Shown here: piece after piece, positions 13,650 through 27,300 of the stretch
Numbering within the stretch: the stretch's first letter is position 1
Layout: every line of letters begins with the position of its first letter
Source of the DNA: Atrichornis clamosus
Taxonomy: Eukaryota > Chordata > Aves > Passeriformes > Menuridae
NCBI GenBank assembly: GCA_013400975.1
Contig: WBMZ01003365.1
Location: forward strand, 1-64,000
Direction: 5' to 3'
DNA length: 64,000 bases
Position numbers and translations under genes: made by a program
Notes under the pieces: generated by a model
The model's input: only the letters and a program-made list of their open reading frames with translations
Told to the model about the DNA's origin: nothing
Databases searched by the model: none

Positions 13650-14898
13650 GTGGGGATTTCAGAATATGGTGTTGAAACAAACTAGAACAGGGTAAGCTGA
13701 CAGCTGATCTTTCAAGAATATACTGCCTGTAGGGGTTTGTTTGTTTGTTTTCCTACAAAATGGAGGTTAATTATTCAGGACTAAGAAAAAAACAGTGAGA
13801 GCCAGAAAATTCTTTTGCTTGATGAGGTAATGATATCACAGTTTTGACAGTAACTTTTCTGTCTGTGTAAGTAATGGTCTCCAGTTCCTGCATTGAGCAG
13901 CCAGGAGCTGTGCCCTGATGCTTTTGTCAGGTTGCCTTGGCTCCAGCTCACAATAACATTTGTGTTTGAATGCAGCTACCAAGTGTCCTTTCCATCAATA
14001 AATTCAACACCTACTGCCTTTCTGTCATGTTCTCTAGACCTGTGCTCTCTTCCATTGCTCTTTCATCATTCTTCATAGAAAGTGTTGATCAGAGGAAAGT
14101 TTGCAGAATCCAATGTGATTCTTGACTGATAATAAAAAATCATTAGATATCAGTCTATGCATAGTTTTGTAACTAGTTATGCATTTACCATAGAGAGAAA
14201 AACATAACAAAACCCACCAAAAAAAACCAAAACCAGAAAACATTAAACTTGTAATTGATCTTAATAATGTTCCTAGTTTAATTATATGAGGAAGGGAAGA
14301 AACATCACAGCCACAAAGGTCGTTCTTACAGTGTATGATGGAAAGGACAGGATTCTTTAGAGGTCAAAATTGTCTTCCACCAATAGAATTAACTCCTTCT
14401 GCACCAATAGAGATAAAAGGCTGATTTCTAAATGACACAGCTTTGCTAAGGGCATAAAAGTAATCTCCCAAGTAAAAATGGAATCAAGCTTGAGAAAAAG
14501 AACTGTTGAGATGAACTTTGTGATAGGGAAAATATTTGGAGTCTTCTCCAAGTTTGTTAAACAGTATAATGGTGGTACCTAGGCTGGGTAGGTTTCTTAA
14601 GAATAAGTGCAGGCTTGGATTTGGAGGCTGCAAATCACAAGTGTGATGAGTGATGAAAGAATTAAGAAAAGGCTGCTACTATAATCTCATAGAAACTTCC
14701 AGAAACTCAAAAGAAATTTTTTGAACAGTGATCACATACTTAGTAACATTATCTTCACAGACTTTAACTGCCAAAAAAATTATCTGATTTTTTTTGCATT
14801 TGCTCCTGTTGACCCACAGAGGCAGAATCTCCTGATACTTATCAAGTAATTAATTTGACAAAAATCAAAATTCACTCATCAAAATGTAGGTACATAGC

Positions 14899-14958
14899 AA
14901 TAAAAACTTATCTACTTTATAGCAAAATAATAAAAATTTATCTACATTATAACAAAAC
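14899..14958. repeat. Imperfect tandem duplication, 30-bp unit, two copies
   Basis: Two adjacent 30-base units both start with AATAAAAA and contain TTATCTAC followed by TTATA and CAAAA. They differ at a few positions. The bases just before the first unit (TAGCAA) resemble the end of another unit, so a third, partial copy may exist. Confidence 0.7.
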
Positions 14959-16847
14959 CAGGTCAAAGTAAATTAACAGGGCAAGTAAAGATAACATGGA
15001 CGCTCAAATAGCACCAAAGGCTGATTGTTTCTCCCTGTGTCTCATTTCATCATGGACACAAGCTATGTTGCACTTCACAGACTCAGGTGGTAAGATGTGG
15101 TATTGAAGTTTTACTGGTGTAAGAATGCATTTTGAGTGTGGGTCTTTTTCTCCTCTGTCTTTTGGGGTTTTTTTTCCCTACAAACCAGTGGCCTGCATGA
15201 ATTTAATACCTGATGGTGTGTGAATAACCGGGCAGCAGCAGTAGCTTAGCAACATCAGCTAGTGCTAATGCCAAAGAACAGTGTTGGCTTTCATCATTTT
15301 AAAATGCCAGCTGGTCCTTTAATAGTCTTTCTATATTTAGAGATTAATTGATAATTGTGTTTTAGCTTGCAGACCTAGGGTGAATTTCACCATTAAATTG
15401 TTTGATAAAGAATTTTGAAGGCGCATAAATTTATAACTGTAGGCATTGATATAAGATTTAGTAAGAAGATGGTAATAACTATAAATCCCCGAATGAGATA
15501 CTTGGTGATGGGAGAGTACAAAGAAACCTTCCTCACTTCCAATTCACTGTAAGTGCACAAACAAAGCTATAAAATGTACTAAAGAAGTGGTAAACTGTGT
15601 TCTCTGAGAATTATGGTGTTTCCTTAATAACTAGTAATGTTCAATAAATATATGCACATTTTTGACATAAGTAAATTTTAAATTAAGTTAGTATTCCAAA
15701 CAGATTCTGGTTGTGTGCTTATATGTATATACACACTAAAATACAACATCAAGAATGTATTTTTTGACAGAAATCATAAAATTATAGAAATGTGTACCTG
15801 GAATAGGTCTCGACAGCTGATCTACTCTATTTTCACAGTGAGATCCATCTATAAATAGCAGCATCTAAGTGTTTCTTAAGAGGTTCTTTAAGTTAGGTAA
15901 TGCAGGAAATTTTGTTAGTCAATGTCTTCCAACACTTAATTACTCCTGTGCTAGTATGGATCTCATACATTAACAGTATATATCCTAATATGTAGTGTAA
16001 TTTTTTTCTGCAGATTAAACTTCTGATATTTATTTTATACATATGTGGTGGACACAAGGGCAAATTGTTTTGTTAGTCATTTATTGAGGTTTTTTAACCT
16101 ACCAGAAAAATCCTACTCTTCTTTAACCTGGGCAAACAAAAGAGAACTTTCTAACTTATGAGTAATTTTCTAAATCTCTTGGCATCTTTATTTCTGACCT
16201 GGATTCTCCACAGTAGTTTGGTATATTTAATGAAATATGGCCAAGCTGGGCAGAGCATTCTTGCTGAGCATCTTCACCAGTGCTTTTTGCAGCAGAACGT
16301 CCACCATTCCATTTGTATGTGCAGTGCTCCTGCTAATTCGTTCCCAGATGCTGTCTGTGTCCCAGTGTTCCTCTGTCACTTGTTTATATTTCTGTTCCTG
16401 GTTAAACTAATCCTCAGTTCTTTTTCTGCATTTTTGACAGTTAGGGCCCCTCACATACTGAAGTATTAATATCTTCTTTCTCTTGAGTTGTGTTACTTTT
16501 CAGCAGTGTTAGAGCTTTTTCATTTGCAAACATCTTGTAATTTCCTGTTTGAAATACTTGCATTTCATTTTTCCAGGTTCTTATGTTGTTGTGCCAGCAC
16601 ATCTCCCAGCGCCAGGCCACGTGTGGATGGTTATCTCCGTGTGCCTCCACAGTAACGTATGGGTTCAGATGGGCACTTGCAAAATGAATTATGCAGTTGT
16701 GTCCACACTGTGCTTTGATTCATCTTGTGGAGCTCTCTGAGCATGCAGACTGGATAACACTAAGCACCTCTAATGCTGTCTGGCTGTGGATGGACATTTA
16801 AATCCACTGGCTCAGACTACAGCTAGGTTGTGTTCTTAGAAGACCCA

Positions 16848-16990
16848 ACAAACAACCAGAAAACCAACTAAACCCCAAAACAAATGAAAGAAGCAAAAAA
16901 AAAAAAAAAAAAAAAAAAAACAAAAAAAAAAAAANCCACCTGAAACAAAAAACCCAAATAAAAAACAAAACCAACCAAAGAAAATAAACC
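16848..16990. repeat. A-rich / A/C-rich tract with a poly-A run and one N
   Basis: The tract contains 26 consecutive A from 16895 to 16920, one C, then 13 A from 16922 to 16934, followed by an ambiguous base N at 16935. The flanks consist of AAACC, CCCAAA and AACC blocks. No LINE or SINE body abuts the A run, so it does not look like a retroposon tail. The N suggests that homopolymer length was not resolved in the assembly. Confidence 0.9.
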
Positions 16991-18888
16991 TTAGCAAAGA
17001 AACAGTACTCTGGAAATGTGGATGGTGTGGATGTCAGCTTCCCAACAGCATCTGTTCCCTTGGCAGCTCAGTTCCCGTTGGCCCACACTGCTTGTGGGTG
17101 TAGGCACTGTTGTTACAAACATGTTGTTTTGGTAAGCTGTACACACTCCCAATGCTAATCTCACATAACAAGTTGTTTGAGTGATAGAGCCTCTTAGGTT
17201 GTAGCTGGAGATTTGGGTGGGTTTGGTGCCACTCTGTGGTGTTCTGTGTGTTCCTATAGGCCATGCCTTGCTGAAGGACTCAAATTAATCTTACTTCTTT
17301 TTATTAATTCTGATTACATTCATACTCTGCAATTGTTAACAGTGTTGAATAACTGGTTATTAACTATCATTTTTTGGAAAACCCCAAAGGTATTTTCTAT
17401 AGAGAAGATTGGAGAATTTTTCATGAAAGAAGTTTTCCTATTAGCTAATGGACTAGTATTTGGACTTTGTGTTGCTAGAACAAGCTTTACAAGTCCCTTT
17501 TTGACTTTAGCCACTTTTGTCTGTCTACTTTGGTCCTATATGATTCTCTTGCCACCCTGTAATAACCTGACAGTCTCTGGTTCATTAGAGCTTCTTTTGG
17601 TAGTAGGTGTAACAGCTGTCATTGAAATGATTTTTTAATAAGTATGTAGGATGTTTCATGTTTGTAAATCTGCCAGTTATTAACACTTGCATGTGTTTTC
17701 TGGTTCTATTCTCTCTCTTATTTTTCCTCAAAGGAATTACTGTACAAATACTTGGAGAAAATTACCTTCTGTTGTATTTATATAACACTGCTAAAAGGAT
17801 TTATAAATTGGAAGCTGGCACTATGCAATTCAAGTCATGTTTAACTCAAGCTATAGCAGAAAATTACTTCAAATATTTAATAATTTTCCAGTTAGAAGTC
17901 TTCTGCTTTGATTTTAAAGGTATTTGGTGTGCAACAGAGAGCAAATTATAGCCTTTTACTGATGGGTGAATGATGTTGTAATATCATATTTGTATATAGT
18001 TTGTCATTTTCAGGACAGGGAAAAATGAAGATTCAAATTTTCAGAGTAGTTTAGAAGTATTAATTATGTGATTTCCTTTCAGTGTTGAATCTTATTTTCT
18101 TCATCTCCTTTGAAAGTTCTAGGCTATGACTGTATTCCAACTAATATCAAGGTTTGATAAGCTAGTGATTTTTTTTTCATGTAAAATGTGGAGATGGATT
18201 TTATAGCTTAAAAATGACAAGCCATAACAGCACACAGAGACAGGTTACTTCTGTCCCTGAAGAATCACTAAATGCATAGTAAAAAACATGTTTTTAGTTT
18301 CCAAATATTGACAGTGAGTTCTAAGAAAGCACTGTCGTGTCCTGCACAGAATGACTCACTAAAATGCTCAGTATGAAGGCTTAGCTAGAGCTCAGGATCT
18401 CTTTACTGTTAAAAGTACTTCCTGCAGACTGCAAAGAAGTAAGGAAAGGTGAGCAATTAGGAAAAAAATTGTAAATGAGAGGTTGTGTATTTGGGAAACA
18501 TGAAATCATGCAACTGACTGATTTGAGAAAGTTTCTCTTGCTGATCACTTGTCTTGGAGACCTTGAGGTGACCTGCTTTTTCTTAGAGTATTTCTAAACC
18601 AGCATCATTACATTTTTGTCTCCCTGGGTTACAATTGCTAAATAGGAAATTTACTGCTAATTTCAAAATTGTACATATAATGTTATTAATTTTTTTTTGA
18701 GTACTCATAACTTTCTGTCAGGAAGGGAGACAAGAACTTCAGTAAATACAAGAGTAATTGTGATATGGGAACCTGAGTAGCAGATACTGGCTTTTAACTC
18801 TCTTATATTTCAGGAAGACATTTTATATGAGTTTGCTATCAGTGGGATAACAAGAAATCAATGATTCTGGAGCACAATGTATATAATG

Positions 18889-19131
18889 AAATCACAGAAC
18901 AGCCTGGGTCAGAAGGGGCCTTAAAGACCATCCAGTTCCAACCTCCCTGCCACGGGCAGGGACACCTTCCACCACACCAGGGTGCTCCAAGCCCCATCCA
19001 GCCTGGCCTTGGACACTTCCAGGGATGGAGCAGCCCCAGCTCCTCTGGGCAACCTGTGCCAGGGCCTCACCACCCTCACAGGGAAGAATTTCTTCCTTGT
19101 ATCTAATCTAAACCTGCTCTCTATCAGTTTG
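18889..19131 (-). mobile_element. CR1 LINE fragment, 3' end, 5'-truncated
   Basis: CR1 is the dominant non-LTR retrotransposon of birds. On the plus strand this copy begins with AATCACAGAA, the complement of the CR1 3' octamer tail. It continues with the typical CR1 3'-region text, for example GGGGCCTTAAAGACCATCC, CCACGGGCAGGGACACCTTC and CTGGCCTTGGACACTTCCAG. It stops at CTCTCTATCAGTTT, so only about 240 bases of the 3' end were inserted or kept. The element's sense strand is minus, antisense to the host gene. The 81-codon open frame across it on the plus strand is not a gene. Confidence 0.9.
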
Positions 19132-22100
19132 GGGATTTAATTTTCATAAGTGTTTTCTGCGGTCTTTGTAGTTAGTGGAAGGTCCAAAAGCATCCTAAAA
19201 ATTAAAAAATGGTTTGTTATCTTTGAATATGCAGTGGTTCAGCATTTGGTCATGTAAAATAAAATTTTGGAATACCTTTTATTGTATTTAGTAATAACCT
19301 GAATAACAAACTGTTGTAAACTATTATCATATTTTGAGATATAGCAGGGGTTTGCTTCTGTGTTTTAAGAGCAGCAGTGTAGTGATTTTTTCCTCTGAGA
19401 CAATAAATTAAGATGTTAATTGGGCAGGCAGCAGTGCAACGTTTCACTGAGCATGGTCTGCAGAACTGCTGGAACTGGAATGAGAAAGTTTTGCAGTCTG
19501 CATCACTTGACATGAATTACTACTTTGTGAATTGTGCATTCTATCATGCAGCATCTCTGTTGCTTCTCTGTAGTTTCACTGATCATTCAGACATATTTTC
19601 TGAAGTTTTCAGAATATATCTGCATAAGGCATAGTTAACTTTCATGTTGAATTTTCAGCTTTAAAGAGGATAAATTCTCAGCTATACAACAGAATATTTT
19701 TAATTTTGTTAGTTATTTTTATATCTCAAGTGCTTTTTTTTTGGTCTCCTTGCTAGGAAAATATTATGCATTTGGATGCACTTATATTAATAGTTACAAT
19801 ATTGGTTTGAGTTTTAATGATGTTTTTAAATTGAGTTTTCATGCCATTTAATCACATAAGTTTTCTGACTTCAGTGCTCTGGCCCTCTCTTTTTCATGTC
19901 CCATTTCCCCAGTCCCTGTTTAGCAGTTGTCTGCTTTTACTCTCTTTGTGTGTGAATTTAATATCTAACAAAGAAAAAACTGCCAAACCAAACCCCACTG
20001 TGTATTGACAATGCTTTATACCTCCTGTCTTGATAGGACAAGATGACCTTATTTTGCTACTGCTGCTCATTTTCACATCTCAAGATGGGAAGTAGGACAG
20101 GAAGTCTAGAAGGAGGAGACAGGACAGATTTTGTCTTTTTTTCTCCTTGTTATGAACAGTAGTAAAAATTTTGCTGCTTCTCCTGCAGTTTTGTTGTGCT
20201 CTGGATGCAACTGCTCTCCCAAATAATCAATAATATTCATTGGTACTGTTTCTTATGAAGCTATATTGGAATTCTGGAACAAGTTGGCTTTGAGGTCTTT
20301 CTGTAAAATAAAGATTGGAAAAATTAGGAACACTTCTCTGTGTTTTTTCACTTGTTATGGATGAAAAAGTTCTGTGTCCTTCAAAACAGTTATTAGCATT
20401 GTGAGAAGGCAATGAAAGCACATTAGAATATGAGTGAGGATCCGTCTATCACCACCAAATTTCTGTGGCACTTTCCATAGGAGAGATATCAGGATAGAGA
20501 TTAAGAACAGTTTTAGGTAACTAAAACTGTGATGAATTATTAATTTTTAAAGGTTTCTTTTCTGAAATTATTTTGAAAAAGTACAGTAGAACTTGTTTCT
20601 TACAACATATTAGAAGCAGAATCTGACATGCTGTATAAGAAAAAAATGTGTTCTAAGTTCATTAAATTTTGCATCGTTACGATGAATTAGCAAAGAGCTG
20701 TCTTAATTTGCAGACAGTCTGAAGCAGGTAAAGGTGAGATGACCTACTTAAGTGACAAAGATTTGTGCTGTTCAGAATCAGGAAACCTGCTATTTGCAAG
20801 AGCCAAGCTTTCCAGCTTTTTCCTTTGTATTCTCGTTCTGATTCTATTACCTTTTTTCTCTTGATGTCATTAGCCTTCCTTAGGTGATGTCTTTAGTCAT
20901 TAATTGTCTGACTGTTGGTGTCCCTATGAAGACAGGTATATGGCACTATGGTGTGTGGTACAGGTCTTGCCATCACCAGGTTAAAACAAGGGTTAATGCT
21001 CTGTGGTGTTACACAGAGTCTGTACTGTCTGGGAACATTTTACAGTGAGTAGGAAGAATATTCTGAAGGAAGTGGGATGCGAAGACATAGATGAAAGTTC
21101 CTTTATATACTGAAGCTCAAAAATGACTGAGAATATGATGATTTCTTTCTACTCCAGGAAACAAAAATAGTGTCATTTTAAGAGAGTAATTGAAGTTTTT
21201 TACTAGAATTATTTATCGAGAGAATTGTTAAAATGGAAAAGATTCCCAATCCACATTGATACTGTCTGAATGCTGGAGATCATTGTCTTTTGTTTCTGAC
21301 AGCCCTCATCACTCCTTACTATTCAGAAACTGTGGAGTTTCTTTGTTCCTCTTTCTTTAAGGAGTATTTAGTGAAGCAGAAGCTGTGATTAATTGGTGAT
21401 GTCCATGCCATCTTAGAGATCAAATTGAGTTTCTATTATACTTCCCTGTTTTTATGTGTCCCAGGTCCCTTCTACTGATCCCTTTGACTCCAGAATCAGC
21501 AAAAGTGTCTTCTGTTTGGTCTTTGATATTGTGATCTCATTATCTGGGCTAATCTTGTATCTAGTCCTGCAACTGAGAAGTGCTGCTGTTGCTGGACTGG
21601 CTTAGGATAGCAAGGCTCTGAATCCATGCAGGTGCTGTCCCTCTCTGATTTAGCTTCTCAAGGGACTGGGACAGATTTAGCTGGGACTCAAAGGACTGCA
21701 AACAGTTTGGGTTGCTGTGGAATGTACTGGGTCCTTAAAAGTGATTTTACACTGAGACACACTTAAAATTCCCTAATGTCCCAGTGGCCCTCTGTCGCGT
21801 GTTTCATCAAGACTGACATATTCCAGGTCCAGTGCTTTGGTGCACTTCATTTCTGCTTTGGTTATTTGTTCTCATAGAATGAATCACTTGATATTCAGGA
21901 CTGTCTTGTATTCAGGCCAATTTAGCACTTGTCAGCTTTGCAAAAGGCATTTAACAGAAACTAAATACAAATGCCAAATTATGTGTGTGCATCCATGGAC
22001 TGGCTTGAGTCTCATTTATTGTAGTTTTCTGTAGTCTCAATTTTATACTTTATTAGAGCTGGATGAGTGTTTTAAGAACTGATTTTCAGATTGCTTTACA

Positions 22101-24270
22101 GTTGTTGTGTTTCATTCCTGCACCAAGATAAATTCCCTGGGACCTAGGCAGTGTGCTGTATAAATAAAGGTGAGTTCTACGGGGGAAATACCTCAGAGTA
22201 GTATATTGGACAAGTTACTCATTTTCTGGCTCTCAGATGATGTTGATGAATCCTATTTGTTAGGATCTCTGCTCTCCTTTCTATAGATTGGATCTACATT
22301 TTTGTTTTTAATTGGAAAGGAATGTAACAATAGTAGTATATAACTTGGCATAAAGTCAGCAAAAGTTTTTGATAAGGTAATGAACTTACTTTTACTGACC
22401 TAAGCTCAGAATTTCCTCTCATTTTAAAATTTTCCTAGTTTTAGAAGTTTTTTCTTTTGCTGTAGAAATATTTTCCCTGGAAATATATAGTTAAGTTCCC
22501 TGTTTTGGTGTTTAACTTCCTTATGAAAAGCATATTGTAGTTGTGAATTTACTTTCACAGTGAGAACACTGTTCTCACCTGTATTCTCTAGAGAAAAGGC
22601 TTTTGAAATATTCATTCTGAGTCTCATAGCTGAGACTACTAAGTTACCCTAAAATCAAATAAAAGATTGCCTTTGCCTTTGTTAAAGTTTACATAAAATC
22701 AGTAAAAGCATTTTTTTTAGTATGATAATTGGATTTTTTGGCAAGCATTTAAGAATTTTAAACAGCTGTGATTTACAAGTGGTAGTCTTTCTTGGCCATA
22801 TTTGACGGCTTGCAAATTCACTTTATTTAATGTTATTTGAATTGTATTTTTAGGCTGCAGCAAGATAAAGTGATTTTTTTTTAATTAGAACAGTACATTT
22901 ATGACTGCATCTGTTATATCCATTACTTTTTTTATGCAATATGAACTTTCATGTGCTAGGTTTAAAGTATTCTTCTTTTCCTTTTGAAATGTGACTAATT
23001 TAAAGGAAATTAGCTAATATTCAGGAAATAATCCTTTAATTTCATAAATTGTTATTCCTCATCTGTTTGTGAGGTAACATTTTGATAGTTATATTCACAT
23101 TGAAGATGTCACTGAAATTTTCCTTCTGGATGCTTGAAGAGATAAAGGCCCTGATGGAAAACAGAAGCCTCACTTGTTTTTACTTTTGTGTAGTGTTTTT
23201 TGCAACCTCAATAAAATTATGCAGCATTAAGTTTAAGGGAGAAATATTCATGCTTTTGTTCCTTAGCAGCATGAGAGAGAAGAAAGTTGTGAAATTATTT
23301 CAAAGAAAAATGAAGAGATGTGTGTTGTTCTGTATGCCCTGTGCACTCTGGTTTGTTCCATCTGTGGTGGCAACGCAGAAAGTCTCTTCAGATTGAAAGC
23401 CAGACTGAAAGCATGGAAAGCAAAGTCATTTGTACTAGGAGCTGTCACTGAATGTATTAGATAAATAGGATATGCTTTGCTTTTCTTCTTTTGGTCTTGG
23501 GAGAACTTGAGAGGAATTTTCCTAGAGGAAAAAACCCCAATACAAAACCAGTTCTTAGTTTGAGGAGTTCCTTTGCCTATGAGGAAAAAAAAGTCATTAG
23601 AGAAATTCCTAGCTATTAATTATGAAGTTTGCTGGTAAGTAGGCTCTAAAAGGATATCACATCTTTGCTGTGGATTTTGGTTAGTTTTAGGGGTTTTTTT
23701 TTTGTAAGCAGAAAGACTAAAACTGTGTCCCAGGCAAATCTGGTCTCATTTTGCTTTCCTCTCTCTTGCAGAAAGACTTTTATATTGCTGCTCTACTAGT
23801 TGAGTAGTTCTATACAATACTACTAAATGTTATGCGTGATCATTTCCCAAGTGCCTTTTTTGGTTTGCCTGCTTATTTAACATATGGCTGCCACACTCTG
23901 AACTGTTATCCTGCTCTATAAGAGAGGACCTGGAGTATGGAGGGGCTGACTTGACACCACGATAGCAGGAACGCAGTGACAGGAGTCAGACACCTCAAAC
24001 TGGTCTTCTAAATCCTGTATTTGTACTTCAGGCACGAGACAACTTGAGTAACAAGTGAGTTGTGACAAGCATGGAGTGTAATAGTGAAAAATCAATACTT
24101 GTGCAGTTATTTGTGGAATGCTCAAAGAAGATTCACTTTCATTTCTGTCATAAAAACGATTCCAAGAAGATTTAGCAAAAAATGTAAATATGAAAAAGGT
24201 GCATCAAATTGCAGTATGTAAGAGATCTTAGAAGAAACAGTTCCTTTGACACTGTTGATGACTTCTGCTT

Positions 24271-24330
24271 GTTTTTTACATAACTTTCAGATGTTTTACA
24301 TAGTTTTGTTATGTTTTACATAATTTTCAG
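24271..24330. repeat. Short tandem repeat, 20-bp unit, three copies
   Basis: Three consecutive 20-base units share TGTTTTACATA followed by a T-rich end; copies 1 and 3 end in TTTCAG. A fourth, decayed half unit begins at 24331 with CTGTTTTTCT. It is a small minisatellite in intron 1. Confidence 0.8.
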
Positions 24331-27300
24331 CTGTTTTTCTAATTATAAATTTGCTGTGTGTTTTTGGTAATAGTGCATACAACTCTGAAGTGACAAATAA
24401 ATAAAACTAAGATCTGTTTTCTGCTGTTCTTGCATCACTGCCCTGCACCTGGTGGCTATGTATAGCTACCCAGAAATAATATTTGCACTGTTTTGGTTGG
24501 GTTTAGAAAATGGATTAAATTGATTGCGGTAAAATCAGTTCTTAAGTTTGAAGAACCCTGATTTTACTATACATCATAAGCAACAATAGCCATAAGTTGT
24601 TCTGAAAGTGCAAAATGTGCTTTTGCCCTTGTTTGTTGGCAATGAAATACTAGGAAGCTTGAATTGGTTATGGGCTTAGTATGTACATGTTGCAGGAAGG
24701 GATAATTTTTATTTTTCATGCTTAACTTATTCAATTTTTTCCCACTTAATTGTCTGTCCTGTTATTTGTTTTCATATCTTCCTTGAACTGTTTGACCCCA
24801 AAAGTAGCTACAGGAGGAGGAGAAAGAGAAGACAGGATGTCCTGGCTGCACAGAGTTTTCGTTTCTGGTGCCTGTGTGGTCTGGATGGGGTGGCTGCATC
24901 TCCTTGGTCCCTAACCTGTGGCCATCCAGTCACTCAGCTCTGGACACACAGTGCACGTACTCCTGCACCTGCATGTACACAGGAGTTTGAGACTCACCTG
25001 TGCTGGGGTTTGGGTGAGGAGAGGACGAGAGTTTTGGCTCCAGATCCCTGGTCTGGATGGCATGTGTGTGAGCTGTCTCAGAGACCTCAGGCTGTTTTGA
25101 GCTGGCATCTGTGAGATACCTGTCTATGGAAAACCTGTGGAAGCTACAGGAAAGCATAATCCTATTTAATAAGCTTTGCTTCTTTTATTTGACTCTTTGT
25201 CTAATGAAAATCAGTTGTATTCTAGATGCTTTCTAACAGGCTCACAATTCCCAAGTCGATGAATGAAAAAGAAGTAGCAGGCTACTTGTTAAGAAACTAC
25301 ATTGTAGTTCCTTTTAATGTCATGTTCACATTTTTCAGTGTCTCTTTTTTTTGGTGGAGTTATTCTTTTTATTACTATTCTGTTTTCTCCTCTCTTCTTG
25401 TCCTTTTTGTCAAGTTCCTTGATACTTGCATTGATTTTTTTTTTCTATTAAAAAACCAAACAAACAAATCCTGAAGGAAACACCACCCCAACCTCCAAAC
25501 ACTGTTGTTCTGCTTATTTTGTAGTTGATTGCCACAGTTCTGTCGTCTCTGTATTTAGCTATGGTGTGTTTGCTGTGGTATAAGATAGGGTGTAATTAGT
25601 ATTACAAATTATTCTGTAGAGAATCTTTTGCCAGTTATCAGTATCTGATGTACCCCCTTAACCAGAGACTCCTTGAAACACAGCACAGGTCGTCATGTTC
25701 CTACAAATCAATAGCAATAACTTGAGAGAGTCTTCCTTGACAGCACTGAAGTACTGAGGCTGATTTTCTTCACATGAGCTGCCAGCTCAGTGTTTGAGAT
25801 GAGCTAAATTTGAATTTCTTCATCCGTTAATCAGCAAGCTTCAGTGTGGTCCTCGGCCTGTTTGATATTGCTAGAAAGCCAAGTTTCTCTGTTGAGTGCT
25901 TTTGGTACTTGAAGGCTTTATGTCAGAACAACCATTGTTGTCATTGTTCTGTCAACTTTCTCCATGTGTACAAAAAAAACCCGCTGCTGGACAGAGCAGC
26001 ATTTGAACATGTCCATCCCTCTCTGCATTCTTCAGCTTAAAAATAAAACTTTTGCTTCTCAAATGGTGATTCTGAACACTTAACATGGAAAGATACCAAG
26101 AAGATTGTTCTAAAAACAGACATTGTTTGCAAAGTTACTATCCCATTTTATTATAAGCTCAACTTCAGTAAAATCAAGCCTGTTTTTTGAAAAGACAAAT
26201 GACACCTTATATCCTGGGATACCATCCCATTCTGTTTCAGGTTTTGAGAGCTGATTTTCAAAATTATCTATTTTAGATGGAATCTAAATGCCAAAGTTAC
26301 AAGTTAAAATATTCTTTAGGCTGTGTGTCATTGTGTATAAAATGTAATAGCCCTAAATCAATTGTAAGTATTACTCTCTCTGCCCTGATTTTAGTTTATC
26401 CTGTCTGAATGAATAGAGTATCTCCAGACAACTGAAGTAGGGATAGAGCTGCTTTTATGAAAGTCAGTATGTTACGCTTTTGTTGAGTCTGTGGTCAGCC
26501 AGGCTGCAGTAACACAAACATTGAGAGTGTGGGAATCTTACTGGGATGGTAATTTCAAAGCTTCTTTGTGAGCTTTTTGCAGGCAATCAGAGACAAGTAG
26601 AACAAACCAGAGAGGCCCTGTCTTTGAAATATGATTGAGTTTGATGTACTGCTTACTCAGTTTTCTTTGCCTTTGACTCTGCGGAATTTTTTTAAATGAA
26701 GACATCTGACTGTGTGGTGAAGTAGGAAAATGGTCACATTTGAACTTAGTCCATTTAATATTAGATAAAGTTATAATAATTTCTTAGGAGGTACTTAAGA
26801 AGGTGTTTTCAAGAGAATATAGCACTGGTCAGCCTAATGCCCATATGTGAATGGCTGTAACATGTGAAATTCATGTAACTAATTTTGGTCATGACGGTGG
26901 ATCCACCACTAAAAGTCAGACACAAAGCTAGTTAATCTGTAATCCTTATTAAACAAGCATGCTTCACATGGCAATGGGAGTCACTTTTTCTGGATTTTTG
27001 CTTCCTCCACAGGTGGCAATACAGATGTATCTTGTACAATGTGGTTTTTATTTGCACATTAGTGATGCAGGAAGAAAACACAGTTTCTGCCGGTCTGAGT
27101 TCTGATGAAGACTGATTCTGCATAACACCAGGGACAAATTTTTAGTGCAGATGTGAAAATACGTAACTGCTCTTTCAAAACAATTCAGATATTTTTCCTC
27201 TTATCTTGACACGAAGTTCCCATTATATTTACCAGAAATCCTGACCTTAGAGTCAGGTTAGAAAAAGCCTTTGAACTTAATTTTTCTGTGGAGAAAGGGT

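Noticed and set aside
17213..17951. Two successive hydrophobic plus-strand frames (141 and 97 codons)
   Set aside because: The hydrophobicity follows from T-rich DNA; the frames differ in phase and no membrane-protein family was recognised.
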